From: Nitrospirales bacterium LBB_01
Lineage (GTDB): Bacteria; Nitrospirota; Thermodesulfovibrionia; Thermodesulfovibrionales; Magnetobacteriaceae
DNA length: 64,000 nucleotides
Reading direction: 5' to 3'
Assembly (NCBI GenBank): GCA_004376055.2
Contig: CP049016.1
Location: 1,612,001-1,676,000 of the forward strand
Both the position numbers and the translations under genes were made by a program. Of this stretch, positions 27,704-36,193 are shown piece after piece. The notes under the pieces are model-generated. The model saw nothing but the letters and a program-made list of their open reading frames with translations, was not told where the DNA came from and did no database searches. The stretch's first letter is position 1. Every line of letters starts with the position of its first letter.

Positions 27704-27779
27704 AATCCACTCCTTCATCAGATACCTTACCCACAAAGGCATTTTTATTAATGTAAATATCAAAACAAATTAAGGGAGG
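27704..27779 (+). repeat. 76-nt leader of the S74 gene (second copy of 5668-5743)
   Basis: Ends in TAAGGGAGG, which is the Shine-Dalgarno of the gene starting at 27786. Nearly identical to 5668-5743, where no gene follows. Conservation over the full 76 nt suggests a mobile or duplicated expression leader. Confidence 0.75.
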
Positions 27780-27785
27780 CATGTC

Positions 27786-28652
27786 ATGAAAAGTTTTATT
27801 GGAAAGAAGTCGTTTAAGTATGGTGCATTAGTGGTTTTATTGGTTTTGGTTTTGGCTGTGGTTGCATACGCTGCAACAGTTCCTTACACCTTTAGCTCCG
27901 GCACAACTGCTAAATCCAGCGAAGTTAACAGTAACTTCACCTATCTTGCCAACAGAAGTTGGGAACTGAGCAGTAGTAATTTGTATTACAGCAATGGGAA
28001 TGTTGGGATTGGGGAATCAAGTCCAATGGGACTTCTACAGGTTGGAGGAACTTCCAGCGGTTCACTGGGGAAGATTTATTTTGGCAATACAAATAGTAGT
28101 TATGGTGCTATTGGATTTGTATCGATTTATAGATGGTTTCAGATAGTGTCACAAGTATCAAATGGAAGCATGGATTTTATAATAAATGGAGGAACTTGGA
28201 CTTGGCAGGATTCTGGAGGAACTGAATACATGAGATTGATGGATGAAGAATCTGGTAGCACTAAAAAAGGATATTTAGGCATAGGCACATCTGTCCCAAC
28301 CTACCCTCTCCACATGGCAAGCGGCGCCTACGTAACAACCGGTGGAGTTTGGACAAATGCCTCAAGCAGAGCGTATAAGGAGCACATAAAAGAGTTATCG
28401 TCTGAAACAGCGCTGGAGGCTTTTGAGCAGCTCAAACCAGTTACATTTAATTATAAAACTGATAAGTCTGATAAGCACATTGGTTTTATTGCAGAAGATG
28501 TCCCTGAGATTATAGCAACCAAGGACAGAAAGGGTTTAAGCTCAATGGATGTTGTAGCTCTGCTTACAAAGGTTGTTCAGGAACAGCAAAAGACTATAGC
28601 GACATTATCAGAAAAAGTTGAGAGGCTTGAAAATAAAAGTGAGGCAAGGTAA
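27786..28652 (+). CDS. Secreted protein with C-terminal peptidase S74 (tail-spike chaperone) domain
   Basis: 288 residues. Signal peptide at about 1-29 (basic MKSFIGKKSFKYG, hydrophobic core, VAYA). The middle has short repeated beta segments like phage tail-fibre or adhesin stalks. Residues about 190-288 are an intramolecular chaperone domain: SRAYKEHIKEL, LEAFEQLKPVTFNY, DKHIGFIAEDVPEI, then a C-terminal coiled coil (VVQEQQKTIATLSEKVERLEN). Such domains trimerise beta-helical fibres and often self-cleave. Probably a surface fibre; not in a prophage context. Confidence 0.85.
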   Translation: MKSFIGKKSFKYGALVVLLVLVLAVVAYAATVPYTFSSGTTAKSSEVNSNFTYLANRSWELSSSNLYYSNGNVGIGESSPMGLLQVGGTSSGSLGKIYFGNTNSSYGAIGFVSIYRWFQIVSQVSNGSMDFIINGGTWTWQDSGGTEYMRLMDEESGSTKKGYLGIGTSVPTYPLHMASGAYVTTGGVWTNASSRAYKEHIKELSSETALEAFEQLKPVTFNYKTDKSDKHIGFIAEDVPEIIATKDRKGLSSMDVVALLTKVVQEQQKTIATLSEKVERLENKSEAR

Positions 28653-28665
28653 TGTTAACTATAAA

Positions 28666-28752
28666 TATAACAAGGACAAGCGACGCAGGCGTACTTTTAG
28701 TACGTTGAGGAGCTTTTGACGCATGCCAACAAAGTTAGGCGATAGAATGCGG
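28666..28752 (+). repeat. Dispersed repeat with AGTACGTTGAGGAGCTTTTGA core, copy 1
   Basis: Runs from TATAACAAGG through GGCGTACTTTTAGTACGTTG to GTTAGGCGATAGAATG. The same sequence, in reverse orientation, lies at 57328-57426. Contains a small palindrome around GTACTTTTAGTAC. It lies just before the start of the next secreted gene, so the upstream in-frame ATGs there are inside the repeat. Confidence 0.8.
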
Positions 28753-28773
28753 CTTGGTATCAGGAGAAATCTT

Positions 28774-29436
28774 ATGAAAAAGAACATACTACTACAGTTG
28801 TTGTTTTTGGTGTTACTGCCCTCAATTGTAGTTGCAGCCAGTAGTTTTTGGGACAGCTTAGTGTGGGACACAGATAAATGGGATTCGTCCGATAACTCAA
28901 CAACTACAACCACAGCAATTGGCGGCACAACCACTACGAAAGTCTCAACAACTACAACGACAGTAAACATTGACAACATAACGGGTTCAGCCAAATCAAA
29001 GGTCATCTATTCGCTGCCGTATTTCCATACAGAACCAAGCGCCGTTACCTACTGCATATTATCAAATCAGTCATCGGATAACACAAGCGCTGTGACATTT
29101 GCAGTAAAAGCTAATTCGGCAAGTAACGCAGCAGGTACGGTAAATACATTCCCATCAGCACCGCTTTACGCAAAAATGACGCAGATGCTCACCTTTAGCG
29201 GTTATTCGGTAACATGTGGAAACAGTGCGATAGATTTAACATCTGAACTCAGTGGCGCTACATCTTATGGCGGTGTGTTATCAATTTATTCAACAGGGAC
29301 AGCGTTAAACTGTACCAATATAACGATAAGCTGCTTTCAGGGGACAACAACACCAAGAAGAAATTTAGCCGGTTATCTTTGTCAGGATAACAGCACGGCT
29401 GGTTCTGCTGGAAAAAGTATTGTGGTTGGATACTAA
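28774..29436 (+). CDS. Secreted protein of unknown family, Thr-rich linker (paralogue 1)
   Basis: 220 residues from MKKNILLQLLFLVLLP, chosen over upstream ATGs because AGGAGA lies 7 nt before it and a signal peptide begins here (cleavage near VVAA). Then a short Trp/Asp-rich segment (FWDSLVWDTDKWDSSD), a Thr-rich linker (about residues 44-68), and a beta-rich domain similar to the whole of the next gene product: SLPYFHTEPSAVTYCILSN and CFQGTTTPRRNLAGYLCQDN near the C-terminus. No known family recognised. Likely exported; disulfides plausible. Confidence 0.7.
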   Translation: MKKNILLQLLFLVLLPSIVVAASSFWDSLVWDTDKWDSSDNSTTTTTAIGGTTTTKVSTTTTTVNIDNITGSAKSKVIYSLPYFHTEPSAVTYCILSNQSSDNTSAVTFAVKANSASNAAGTVNTFPSAPLYAKMTQMLTFSGYSVTCGNSAIDLTSELSGATSYGGVLSIYSTGTALNCTNITISCFQGTTTPRRNLAGYLCQDNSTAGSAGKSIVVGY

Positions 29437-29461
29437 ACTAAAAAAAACGGAGGAAAATGAA

Positions 29462-29989
29462 ATGAGAAAACTTACAGCGATATTGTTAACGGTTATTTTG
29501 GCATTAGTAACAACAGTTATTTTTAGTGAGGCAGCAAGCACAGTCTATTATTATTTACCGTATATGCATACTAACGCCAGCGGCGTAACTTATTGTATCG
29601 TGTCAAACTTGTCGTCTGAGACCCTGAACACAACATTTACAGTAGGCTCAAATACAACAGGTGTGACCACCGGCACAGCAAATAATTTATCAACGATAGC
29701 TGCAAACACAACTAAACAGATGACATTTTATCAGCAGACAGTCAGTTTTGGTTCAACAACAGTCACAATAGCGTCAGATGCAGCTGATACTTCAACATCA
29801 TACGCAGGAACATTGACTTTTACATCAACAGCAGAATTTGCTACAACCGGCACCAAAGCCTCATGTCTAAGCGTTGTGATGGCATGTTTTCAGGGAACAA
29901 CGACTCCAAGACGTAATCTGATAGGCTATGCTTGTAAAGATAACGGCACAGACGGCCCCGGCGGAAATAATAATGTGATCGGATATTAA
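29462..29989 (+). CDS. Secreted protein of unknown family (paralogue 2)
   Basis: 175 residues. ATG at 29462 after CGGAGGAAA; signal peptide about 1-25 ending FSEAAS. The mature part is one beta-rich domain paralogous to the C-terminal domain of the previous gene: YLPYMHTNASGVTYCIVSNLS, Thr/Ser-rich strands, and CFQGTTTPRRNLIGYACKDN, ending in IGY. It lacks the Thr-rich linker. Four cysteines are shared between paralogues. Function unknown. Confidence 0.7.
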   Translation: MRKLTAILLTVILALVTTVIFSEAASTVYYYLPYMHTNASGVTYCIVSNLSSETLNTTFTVGSNTTGVTTGTANNLSTIAANTTKQMTFYQQTVSFGSTTVTIASDAADTSTSYAGTLTFTSTAEFATTGTKASCLSVVMACFQGTTTPRRNLIGYACKDNGTDGPGGNNNVIGY

Positions 29990-30009
29990 TATCTAACGTC
30001 TTTGGCATA

Positions 30010-30037
30010 GTAGGGGCGAATAATTATTCGCCCCTAC
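30010..30037. repeat. 28-nt perfect palindrome
   Basis: GTAGGGGCGAATAA followed by its exact reverse complement TTATTCGCCCCTAC. It lies 20 nt after the second secreted gene and could act as a transcription end, though no T-run follows. The sequence style recurs as an intergenic palindrome in many genomes. Confidence 0.8.
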
Positions 30038-30130
30038 AAAGTACACCTGCTTCACTTAGTATAAAGCTCAAGCCAAAAACAACCGATAAGTAAGTGAAGG
30101 TTATAAACATTGAGCCAAGGAGGTGCTGCA

Positions 30131-30304
30131 ATGGAATACACAGTGGAGTTTGTGTCAACGATGCCTGAGCTAAGGGATGCTCTCTCAAGTGAAACTAAAG
30201 ACAGGTCATTTAAAAAGGCAAATAAGCCCCTAAAGAAAAAATTGGAAAAACAAGAGACTGTGGAGAGAAAATCTGAGGAGCATTGGATAGATATTCTTGT
30301 TTGA
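30131..30304 (+). CDS. Small basic hypothetical protein (57 aa)
   Basis: ATG at 30131 sits 6 nt after a full AAGGAGGTG ribosome site, the strongest reason to believe it. The protein is lysine-rich (KKANKPLKKKLEKQETVERK) with an acidic-hydrophobic N-terminus (MEYTVEFVSTMPELRDALS). No signal peptide, helix-turn-helix or known family recognised. Confidence 0.55.
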   Translation: MEYTVEFVSTMPELRDALSSETKDRSFKKANKPLKKKLEKQETVERKSEEHWIDILV

Positions 30305-30330
30305 TTTATGAAATACAGACAGTTTGGTAT

Positions 30331-31065
30331 TTAAACATTAAATAACAAGAAATCTAAAAGGTTATCTTCAAGAACAAGGCGAAAGCCTATGTGGAAATCC
30401 TTGAAGTGTGGGTCGTTAAGGCTTCTATAGGAGGAACGTTCAAATTTTGGAAAAGTTCGCCAAGATCCTCCGCGCATCACACGGTTGTCGCCGCCTTCTG
30501 TACAAACAGGACTTTTGACAGAGTGTTTGGTGTAAGCATTCTCATCATACACATCCTCCACCCACTCCCATACGTTACCGCTCATATCGTTTAACCCTAA
30601 GCCGTTAGGCCTCTTTTGTCCTACAGGATGTGGCATCATGCCTGAGTTACCATCATGCCAGGCATAATCTCCTACGCTGTCCTCATCACTTGTCCCACCC
30701 CACTTCTCATCCTTTCCGCCGCTCCTACAGGCATATTCCCACTCTGCCTCAGTCGGTAAACGATACTTCTTTCGTGTTTGCATATTTAACTTATTAATAA
30801 ACTCCTGAACATCATACCAGCTTACCTGTTCAACAGGATAATGTAAACCTGTTGATAAAGATGGATTACGCCCCATTACTTCTATCCATTCTTTCTGAGT
30901 TACGGGATATTTACCTATATAGAAATCATCAAGACAAACCTTATGAACCGGTCTTTCCTCAGGCTCTCCGTCACCAAACACATCTCCCATCTGATAGCAG
31001 CCGCCCTTTACAAATACAAACACCATACCGGTTATCGGACATGTATAATCCTTTTGATGACTCAT
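30331..31065 (-). CDS. SUMF1/EgtB-type formylglycine-generating enzyme-like protein
   Basis: 244 residues from MSHQKDYTCPITGMVFVFVKGG. FGE-sulfatase fold: GCYQMGD, ERPVHKVCLDDFYIGKYPVTQKEW, YRLPTEAEWEYACR, NGLGLNDMSGNVWEWVED and GGSWRTFPKFERSSYRS. The region that holds the copper-binding cysteines of true formylglycine enzymes reads ERSSYRSLN and has none, so it probably does something else (e.g. PvdO-like or a structural role). ATG at 31065 chosen because TATAAT (31072-31077) ends 6 nt before it; an upstream ATG at 31119 would lie upstream of that promoter. Confidence 0.85.
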   Translation of the reverse strand: MSHQKDYTCPITGMVFVFVKGGCYQMGDVFGDGEPEERPVHKVCLDDFYIGKYPVTQKEWIEVMGRNPSLSTGLHYPVEQVSWYDVQEFINKLNMQTRKKYRLPTEAEWEYACRSGGKDEKWGGTSDEDSVGDYAWHDGNSGMMPHPVGQKRPNGLGLNDMSGNVWEWVEDVYDENAYTKHSVKSPVCTEGGDNRVMRGGSWRTFPKFERSSYRSLNDPHFKDFHIGFRLVLEDNLLDFLLFNV

Positions 31066-31071
31066 TAGTTG

Positions 31072-31100
31072 ATTATACACTATAATATATAAATTTTTAA
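31072..31100 (-). promoter_or_regulatory. Possible promoter for SUMF-like gene
   Basis: Minus strand: consensus TATAAT at 31072-31077, 17-nt AT-rich spacer, weak -35 TTAAAA (31095-31100). The -10 ends 6 nt before the ATG, again implying little or no leader. Confidence 0.4.
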
Positions 31101-31165
31101 ATCTAAAGCAATTGTTCATATTTTCTTAGTTGACTCAACTGTTACTAAAGCGTTAATTTAAATGT

Positions 31166-31582
31166 ATGGAGGGAGTGGAAATCCTTGACGTATCAGGAGA
31201 CATCGGCCTAAGGGTGACATCCGCCACAATGGAGGAGTTATTTGTGAAAGCGGCATGTGCACTGTTTTCGCTTATTACGGATTTTGAAAAAATCAGCGCT
31301 CTTGAGAGCAGAGAGATTGCTCTTGCTGCGGATTCCTTAGATGACCTCATTGTTGCGTGGTTTAATGAGCTCATATATAATTTTGATGCTTTTGGGTTTC
31401 TATGTAAAGATGTATCCATAAATGAGCTGTCCCAAAGACACATCAAGGCTGCCGTAAAAGGAGAGATTTTTGATGGGACAAGACATAACAGCGGTTTTAT
31501 GATAAAAGCTGCCACGTATCATAATCTGAAGTTAGTGTGTGAGCCGTCTTTTTCATCTTTGGAGATAATTCTTGATATATGA
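31166..31582 (+). CDS. Archease (RtcB cofactor)
   Basis: 138 residues: DVSGDIGLRVTSATMEELFVKAA, then LDDLIVAWFNELIYNFDAFGF, and VKGEIFDGTRHN, the conserved archease core with the metal-binding Asp residues. Archease speeds guanylylation and turnover of the RtcB RNA ligase, whose gene follows after 19 nt. ATG at 31166; a GTG three codons in is also possible. Confidence 0.9.
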   Translation: MEGVEILDVSGDIGLRVTSATMEELFVKAACALFSLITDFEKISALESREIALAADSLDDLIVAWFNELIYNFDAFGFLCKDVSINELSQRHIKAAVKGEIFDGTRHNSGFMIKAATYHNLKLVCEPSFSSLEIILDI

Positions 31583-31601
31583 GCGTGGAGGATAGAAAAT
31601 T

Positions 31602-33044
31602 ATGACAGAACAATTAATACGAAAAGATGAGAACACGATAGAGGTACCGATAGGTTACAAGCCGGGAATGCGGGTGCCGGGGCTGATTTATCTAAATGCG
31701 CAACTGGAGAAATTTCTTGAGCCGCAGGCTATAGCACAGGTTGCCAATGTAGCCACACTGCCGGGCATCGTGGGTTATTCCCTTGCAATGCCGGACATTC
31801 ACACAGGCTACGGGTTTCCGATTGGCGGCGTGGCGGCGTTTGATTTAAATGATGGGATAATATCGCCGGGCGGAGTTGGTTATGATATAAACTGCGGAGT
31901 CAGACTTTTGAGAAGTAATCTCACTAAACAACAGGTGCTTCCGCACATTAAAGACCTTGTTGCTGCCATATACGCTAATGTGCCCTCTGGGGTTGGCTCT
32001 AAGGGTAAGATTAAACTAACCTCGGACGAGCAGAAACGTGTCGCATTAAAGGGTGCTCTCTGGGCAATTGAGCAGGGTATGGGCATCGGCTCTGATTTGG
32101 AAAAAACCGAGTCAGAGGGTATGATGTCAGGTGTGGATGCGTCATCAATAAGTGAAAAAGCCTATGAACGCGGCAGAAACCAGATGGGAACACTGGGCTC
32201 AGGGAATCATTTTATAGAAATTCAATATGTCAGCGAAATATTTAACGAAAAAGCCGCTCAGGCATTTGGACTTTTTGAGGGGCAGGTCACAGTTATGATT
32301 CACACGGGATCTCGCGGGCTTGGGCATCAGGTGTGCACCGACTTTCTGCCGCTTATGGAACGCGCCTCTAAAAAGTATGGTATTGAGCTGCATGACAGGG
32401 AGTTGGCCTGTGCTCCGTTTAATTCACAGGAGGCAGAGGATTACTTTTCAGCTATGAAGGGTGCTGCCAATTATGCATGGGCAAATCGTCAGTGTATTAT
32501 GCACCTTGTGTCGGAGTCTTTCGTTACGGCAATGAGAGGATCCCCGTCAAGTGTCGGGCTAACTCTCATCTATGACATTGCACACAACATTGCAAAGGAG
32601 GAAACCCACAGAGTTGGAGGGCGTGACGTCAGGCTGATAGTGCATAGAAAGGGAGCTACAAGAGCGTTTCCGGCTGGTCACCCAGAGCTTCCAGATATTT
32701 ATAAGGACGTAGGACAGCCGGTCTTGATTCCCGGCGATATGGGGCGCGCCTCTTTTGTGCTTATTGGCACTCAGGAGGCTATGACAGATACTTATGGCTC
32801 AACCTGTCACGGCGCTGGCAGACTGCTTTCTCGCCACGGCGCCATAAAGGCCGCTAAAGGCAGGCAAATCTGGAAAGAGCTGCTTGATGCCGGCATCACA
32901 GTTACAAGTGCCGGAGGCGGCACACTTGCAGAGGAAATGCCGGAGGCTTATAAGAATATCAATAATGTTATCAGCGTTGTTGACAGCGCCAGGATTTCTC
33001 AGAAAGTCGCGATGCTCAAACCAATCGGCGTTGTAAAAGGATAA
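31602..33044 (+). CDS. rtcB: RNA-splicing ligase RtcB
   Basis: 480 residues. Joins 2',3'-cyclic phosphate or 3'-phosphate RNA ends to 5'-OH ends using GTP and Mn2+. Motifs: MPDIHTGYGFPIGGVAAFD, SPGGVGYDINCGVRLLRS (Mn-binding Asp and Cys), GTLGSGNHFIEIQ, MIHTGSRGLGHQV, and near the end CHGAGRLLSR with the His that becomes guanylylated. Full length. Operon with archease; probably tRNA or stress RNA repair. Confidence 0.96.
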   Translation: MTEQLIRKDENTIEVPIGYKPGMRVPGLIYLNAQLEKFLEPQAIAQVANVATLPGIVGYSLAMPDIHTGYGFPIGGVAAFDLNDGIISPGGVGYDINCGVRLLRSNLTKQQVLPHIKDLVAAIYANVPSGVGSKGKIKLTSDEQKRVALKGALWAIEQGMGIGSDLEKTESEGMMSGVDASSISEKAYERGRNQMGTLGSGNHFIEIQYVSEIFNEKAAQAFGLFEGQVTVMIHTGSRGLGHQVCTDFLPLMERASKKYGIELHDRELACAPFNSQEAEDYFSAMKGAANYAWANRQCIMHLVSESFVTAMRGSPSSVGLTLIYDIAHNIAKEETHRVGGRDVRLIVHRKGATRAFPAGHPELPDIYKDVGQPVLIPGDMGRASFVLIGTQEAMTDTYGSTCHGAGRLLSRHGAIKAAKGRQIWKELLDAGITVTSAGGGTLAEEMPEAYKNINNVISVVDSARISQKVAMLKPIGVVKG

Positions 33045-33050
33045 TTCGGA

Positions 33051-33824
33051 ATGCTGAAAATCGGGAAAATTAACTTTGCCAATTTGTTTCCAATTTTTCA
33101 TTGTCTTGAAAAAGAGCATCTGTACGAAATAATCTCAGGAGTGCCCTCAGAGCTTAACTCACTAATAAGAGAGGGGAAAATTGACGTAAGCCCGTCGTCT
33201 TCTATTGAGTATCTGAGACATCCAGAGCTTTATAATCTTATTGAAGAGCACTCGGTAAGCTCCTTTGGCGCTATAAAAAGTATTTTACTTTTTAGTGCAT
33301 ACGATATTAGCTCCCTTGACGGCAAGACCGTTTTGGTCTCTTTTCAATCGGAGACGTCGGTAGCGCTTCTTAAAGTTATCTGCTATGAATTTTATGGAAT
33401 AACTGTCAACGTGGAAATATCGGACACTCCTCTTATCGAGGGACTTACCACACACCCCGCCTACTTGCTAATTGGTGATAACGCTCTTTTTGAAAGCCGC
33501 CGCTCTGTTGTCATTGGCAGAAAACTCTACACCTACGACCTTGGACAGCTTTGGTATGAGCACACCGGATTGCCGTTTGTCTTCGCACTTTGGATAGCAA
33601 GAAAGGACTGTAACCCAAAACTGCTGTCTGAGTTTAAAATTTCACTGATGCAAGCAAAAAAACGAGCGTTAAACACCCTTTCAGAAATCGCCTTACTCTC
33701 CCCCTACCCTGTTGCAATACTTTCCAAAGACATGCTCGTCTCATACTGGGAAAATATCTCATACGACCTTACTGAAAAACACATGCAAGGTCTAAAACTA
33801 TTTGAAAGTTATCTAAAAAAATAA
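33051..33824 (+). CDS. mqnA: Chorismate dehydratase MqnA
   Basis: 257 residues of the MqnA/MqnD periplasmic-binding-like fold. It makes 3-enolpyruvylbenzoate from chorismate, the first step of futalosine-dependent menaquinone synthesis. Diagnostic segments: KIGKINFANLFPIF, IDVSPSSSIEYLRHPE, SFGAIKSILLFS, YLLIGDNAL and YDLGQLWYEHTGLPFVFALW. Begins 6 nt after rtcB. With mqnP at 2172 it marks the pathway; mqnB-E are outside the window. Confidence 0.92.
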   Translation: MLKIGKINFANLFPIFHCLEKEHLYEIISGVPSELNSLIREGKIDVSPSSSIEYLRHPELYNLIEEHSVSSFGAIKSILLFSAYDISSLDGKTVLVSFQSETSVALLKVICYEFYGITVNVEISDTPLIEGLTTHPAYLLIGDNALFESRRSVVIGRKLYTYDLGQLWYEHTGLPFVFALWIARKDCNPKLLSEFKISLMQAKKRALNTLSEIALLSPYPVAILSKDMLVSYWENISYDLTEKHMQGLKLFESYLKK

Positions 33825-33838
33825 GGAGGTCTGACAAG

Positions 33839-34453
33839 ATGAAAAGTAAAGAGCACTGGGACAGAGTTTATACATGTAAGCAGACCACAGAGGTCAGTTG
33901 GTTTGAGGCACATCCTGAGATGTCTCTCCGGATGATAAAATCCACTGGGGTGCAAGTTGACGGGGCCATAATAGATGTCGGCGGCGGCGCATCAACTCTT
34001 TCGGATGTGCTTATTGCTGATGGTTATCAAAAAATCACCGTGCTGGACATTTCAGCCGCAGCGTTACAGAAATCAAAAGAACGGCTCGGTGAACTTGCAC
34101 ATAGGGTTAAGTGGCTTGATGCAGACATTACTGAGACCAAACTCCCCGACAATTACGACATATGGCACGACCGCGCTGTATTTCACTTTCTTACCGATGC
34201 CGATGACCGCAAAAAATATGTTGATACGCTAAGAGAATCCTTAAACTCAGGCGGATACGTCATCATATCAACATTTTCCATAGAGGGGCCAATGAAATGC
34301 AGCGGTCTGGATGTGGTAAGATATAGCCCTGAGACACTTCATCGTGAGTTGGGAGATGATTTTACACTTGAGGAATCTGTCAATGTTGAACATGTTACTC
34401 CGGCAAAAGGTGTGCAGAAGTTTATTTGCTGCTGCTTTAAAAGAGAGTCCTGA
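33839..34453 (+). CDS. Class I SAM-dependent methyltransferase
   Basis: 204 residues: SKEHWDRVYTCKQTTEVSWFE at the start, SAM-binding IIDVGGGASTLSDVLI (motif I), VTVLDIS-type acidic strand end (ITVLDISAAAL) and WHDRAVFHFLTD. This type is commonly annotated methyltransferase type 12 or thiopurine-methyltransferase-like; substrate unknown. Strong AAGGAGG ribosome site. Confidence 0.88.
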   Translation: MKSKEHWDRVYTCKQTTEVSWFEAHPEMSLRMIKSTGVQVDGAIIDVGGGASTLSDVLIADGYQKITVLDISAAALQKSKERLGELAHRVKWLDADITETKLPDNYDIWHDRAVFHFLTDADDRKKYVDTLRESLNSGGYVIISTFSIEGPMKCSGLDVVRYSPETLHRELGDDFTLEESVNVEHVTPAKGVQKFICCCFKRES

Positions 34454-34487
34454 ACACTGTCCTGAAAAAGGATTTTTTTCCGCAAAT

Positions 34488-34539
34488 TGCACAGATTTTC
34501 ACAGATTTATATCTGCGTCCATCTGCGTCATCTGCGGAT
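34488..34539. repeat. CACAGATTTTCACAGAT/CATCTGCGTCATCTGCGGAT intergenic repeat
   Basis: Direct CACAGATTT repeats followed by overlapping ATCTGCGTC units. A short related piece in the opposite orientation occurs at 59236-59253 (ATCCGCAGATGGCGCAGAT). It belongs to a repeat type common in intergenic DNA of many bacteria. Confidence 0.6.
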
Positions 34540-34573
34540 TAATCTTTTTTTAAGTCCCTTTCCCTTTAGTAAG

Positions 34574-36061
34574 TTACTGTTTATTTGAAATCGTAACGTA
34601 TATAAATGAGCCGCCGCGATTAATGAGCAAAAGCAAATCGTCGTCCTTTTTCAGACTATTTAAAACGTGCTCGTAGTCTTTTATACTGTTTATGCGTTTT
34701 CTGTTTATCTCCTGAATGACATCCCCCTGTTTCAAAACAGAGGCTGCAGGGCTTTCCTCGGAGACATTTGTAACGATAACGCCGGTGACTTTTGCAGGTA
34801 TATTGAATCTCTCCTTTATAGACTGGGTCAAATCCTGAACGCTTAAGCCTTTTAGCCTGCTTTGTTGGGATTGCTCAGAGGGTTCCGTCTTTGCAATCTG
34901 TTTTTCATCTGGCAGCTCGCCAATAGTCATCTTTACAGTCATCTCTTTACTGTCACGCACAATTACAAGGGAAACTGAAGTGCCGGGTTTGGTAGCAGCT
35001 ACCATATTTCTCAGCATCCTTGTTGATTCGGCGTCTTTACCCTCAAAGGAGATTATAACGTCTCCGCGCTTAAGTCCTGCCTTTTCAGCCGGACCGCCAT
35101 CCATCACATCGGCTACCAGAACTCCCTTCTGTAATTTCGTACCAAATGACTTTGCAAGCTCGGGAGTCAACGGTTGTATATTTACTCCTAACCAGCCCCT
35201 AACCACTTTGCCGCTTTTCATTAGGCTTTCCATGACAGATTTGACCATGTTAGAAGGTATGGCAAACCCTATTCCCTGATAGCCGCCGCTTGTTGAAAAT
35301 ATCGCCGTATTAACTCCCACAAGCTCGGCATGGCTGTTAACCAGAGCACCGCCTGAATTGCCGGGATTGATTGCTGCATCTATCTGGATGAAATCCTCAT
35401 AATCGGCTATTCCGACATCTGATCTGCCAACAGCACTGACTATCCCCATTGTAACTGTCTGGCTAAGACCATACGGGTTACCTATAGCCAGCACCACATC
35501 GCCAACGCGAAGTTTATCGGAGTCGGCAATTTTAAGCACTGGCAAGTTTTTAGCCTCTATTTTGACAACTGCAAGGTCTGTTTTAGGGTCAGCGCCTATC
35601 ACCTTGCCCTTATATTCGGTTTTGTCCGAAAGTTTCACCATTATCTCATCCACGTCTTTAACTACGTGGCTGTTGGTAAGAATATACCCATCCTCACGCA
35701 CTATTACACCTGAGCCAAGCGCTTTGGATTCATGTTTCTTGTTAGGTTGAGAGTGAAAGGGAGATTCGTCCCCGAAAAACCTCTTAAACATGGGGTCGTC
35801 AAAGAAGTTTCCAAAGGAGTTTTGCACGGAAACTTTCTTAGTGATAGATATATTAACCACAGAAGGCTTTGCAGCATCTGAGACCTCAGTAAGAGCCGTA
35901 CTGAGCTGATCAAGTATGGACTTGCTCTGCAGTGACACTTCTTTACTCTGAGCTATTGATTGGTTATGGATGTTAAGGCTTGACGACAGCACTAACCCAG
36001 CAATTATTCCGCTTAGTAACAATAACACTCCAAGAAGAGTTTTCCTCTTTGCAGACGACAT
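34574..36061 (-). CDS. DegP/HtrA-family periplasmic serine protease
   Basis: 495 residues. N-terminal membrane anchor or signal (about 8-29), trypsin-like domain with catalytic H132 (TNSHVV), D162 (KTDLAVV) and S236 (NPGNSGGAL), then two PDZ domains (about 280-385 and 400-490). It handles protein quality control in the envelope. Length and triad are normal. Good GGAGGG ribosome site. Divergent from the WD40 gene at 36194. Confidence 0.95.
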   Translation of the reverse strand: MSSAKRKTLLGVLLLLSGIIAGLVLSSSLNIHNQSIAQSKEVSLQSKSILDQLSTALTEVSDAAKPSVVNISITKKVSVQNSFGNFFDDPMFKRFFGDESPFHSQPNKKHESKALGSGVIVREDGYILTNSHVVKDVDEIMVKLSDKTEYKGKVIGADPKTDLAVVKIEAKNLPVLKIADSDKLRVGDVVLAIGNPYGLSQTVTMGIVSAVGRSDVGIADYEDFIQIDAAINPGNSGGALVNSHAELVGVNTAIFSTSGGYQGIGFAIPSNMVKSVMESLMKSGKVVRGWLGVNIQPLTPELAKSFGTKLQKGVLVADVMDGGPAEKAGLKRGDVIISFEGKDAESTRMLRNMVAATKPGTSVSLVIVRDSKEMTVKMTIGELPDEKQIAKTEPSEQSQQSRLKGLSVQDLTQSIKERFNIPAKVTGVIVTNVSEESPAASVLKQGDVIQEINRKRINSIKDYEHVLNSLKKDDDLLLLINRGGSFIYVTISNKQ

Positions 36062-36157
36062 CGTTTCCCTCCGTTATTTTTATATTTTCTCTAATAACGA
36101 TTATCCCAAAACGCCGACTTGCCTGTCAACCAAAAGTTTGTGCGGCAGTACAAAGTC

Positions 36158-36185
36158 TTGAAAAAAAACCATTAACTGGTATAAT
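36158..36185 (+). promoter_or_regulatory. Sigma70-type promoter for WD40 gene
   Basis: TTGAAA (36158-36163), 16-nt spacer, TATAAT (36180-36185). The -10 ends 8 nt before the ATG at 36194; no ribosome site between. Confidence 0.65.
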
Positions 36186-36193
36186 ATAATGAT

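Noticed and set aside
27493-27756. ORFs of 87 and 71 aa before the S74 gene
   Set aside because: They run through the dispersed repeat and the 76-nt leader.
27786-28652. Prophage tail region
   Set aside because: An S74 domain is typical of tail spikes, but the protein has a signal peptide and there are no capsid, terminase, tail or integrase genes nearby.
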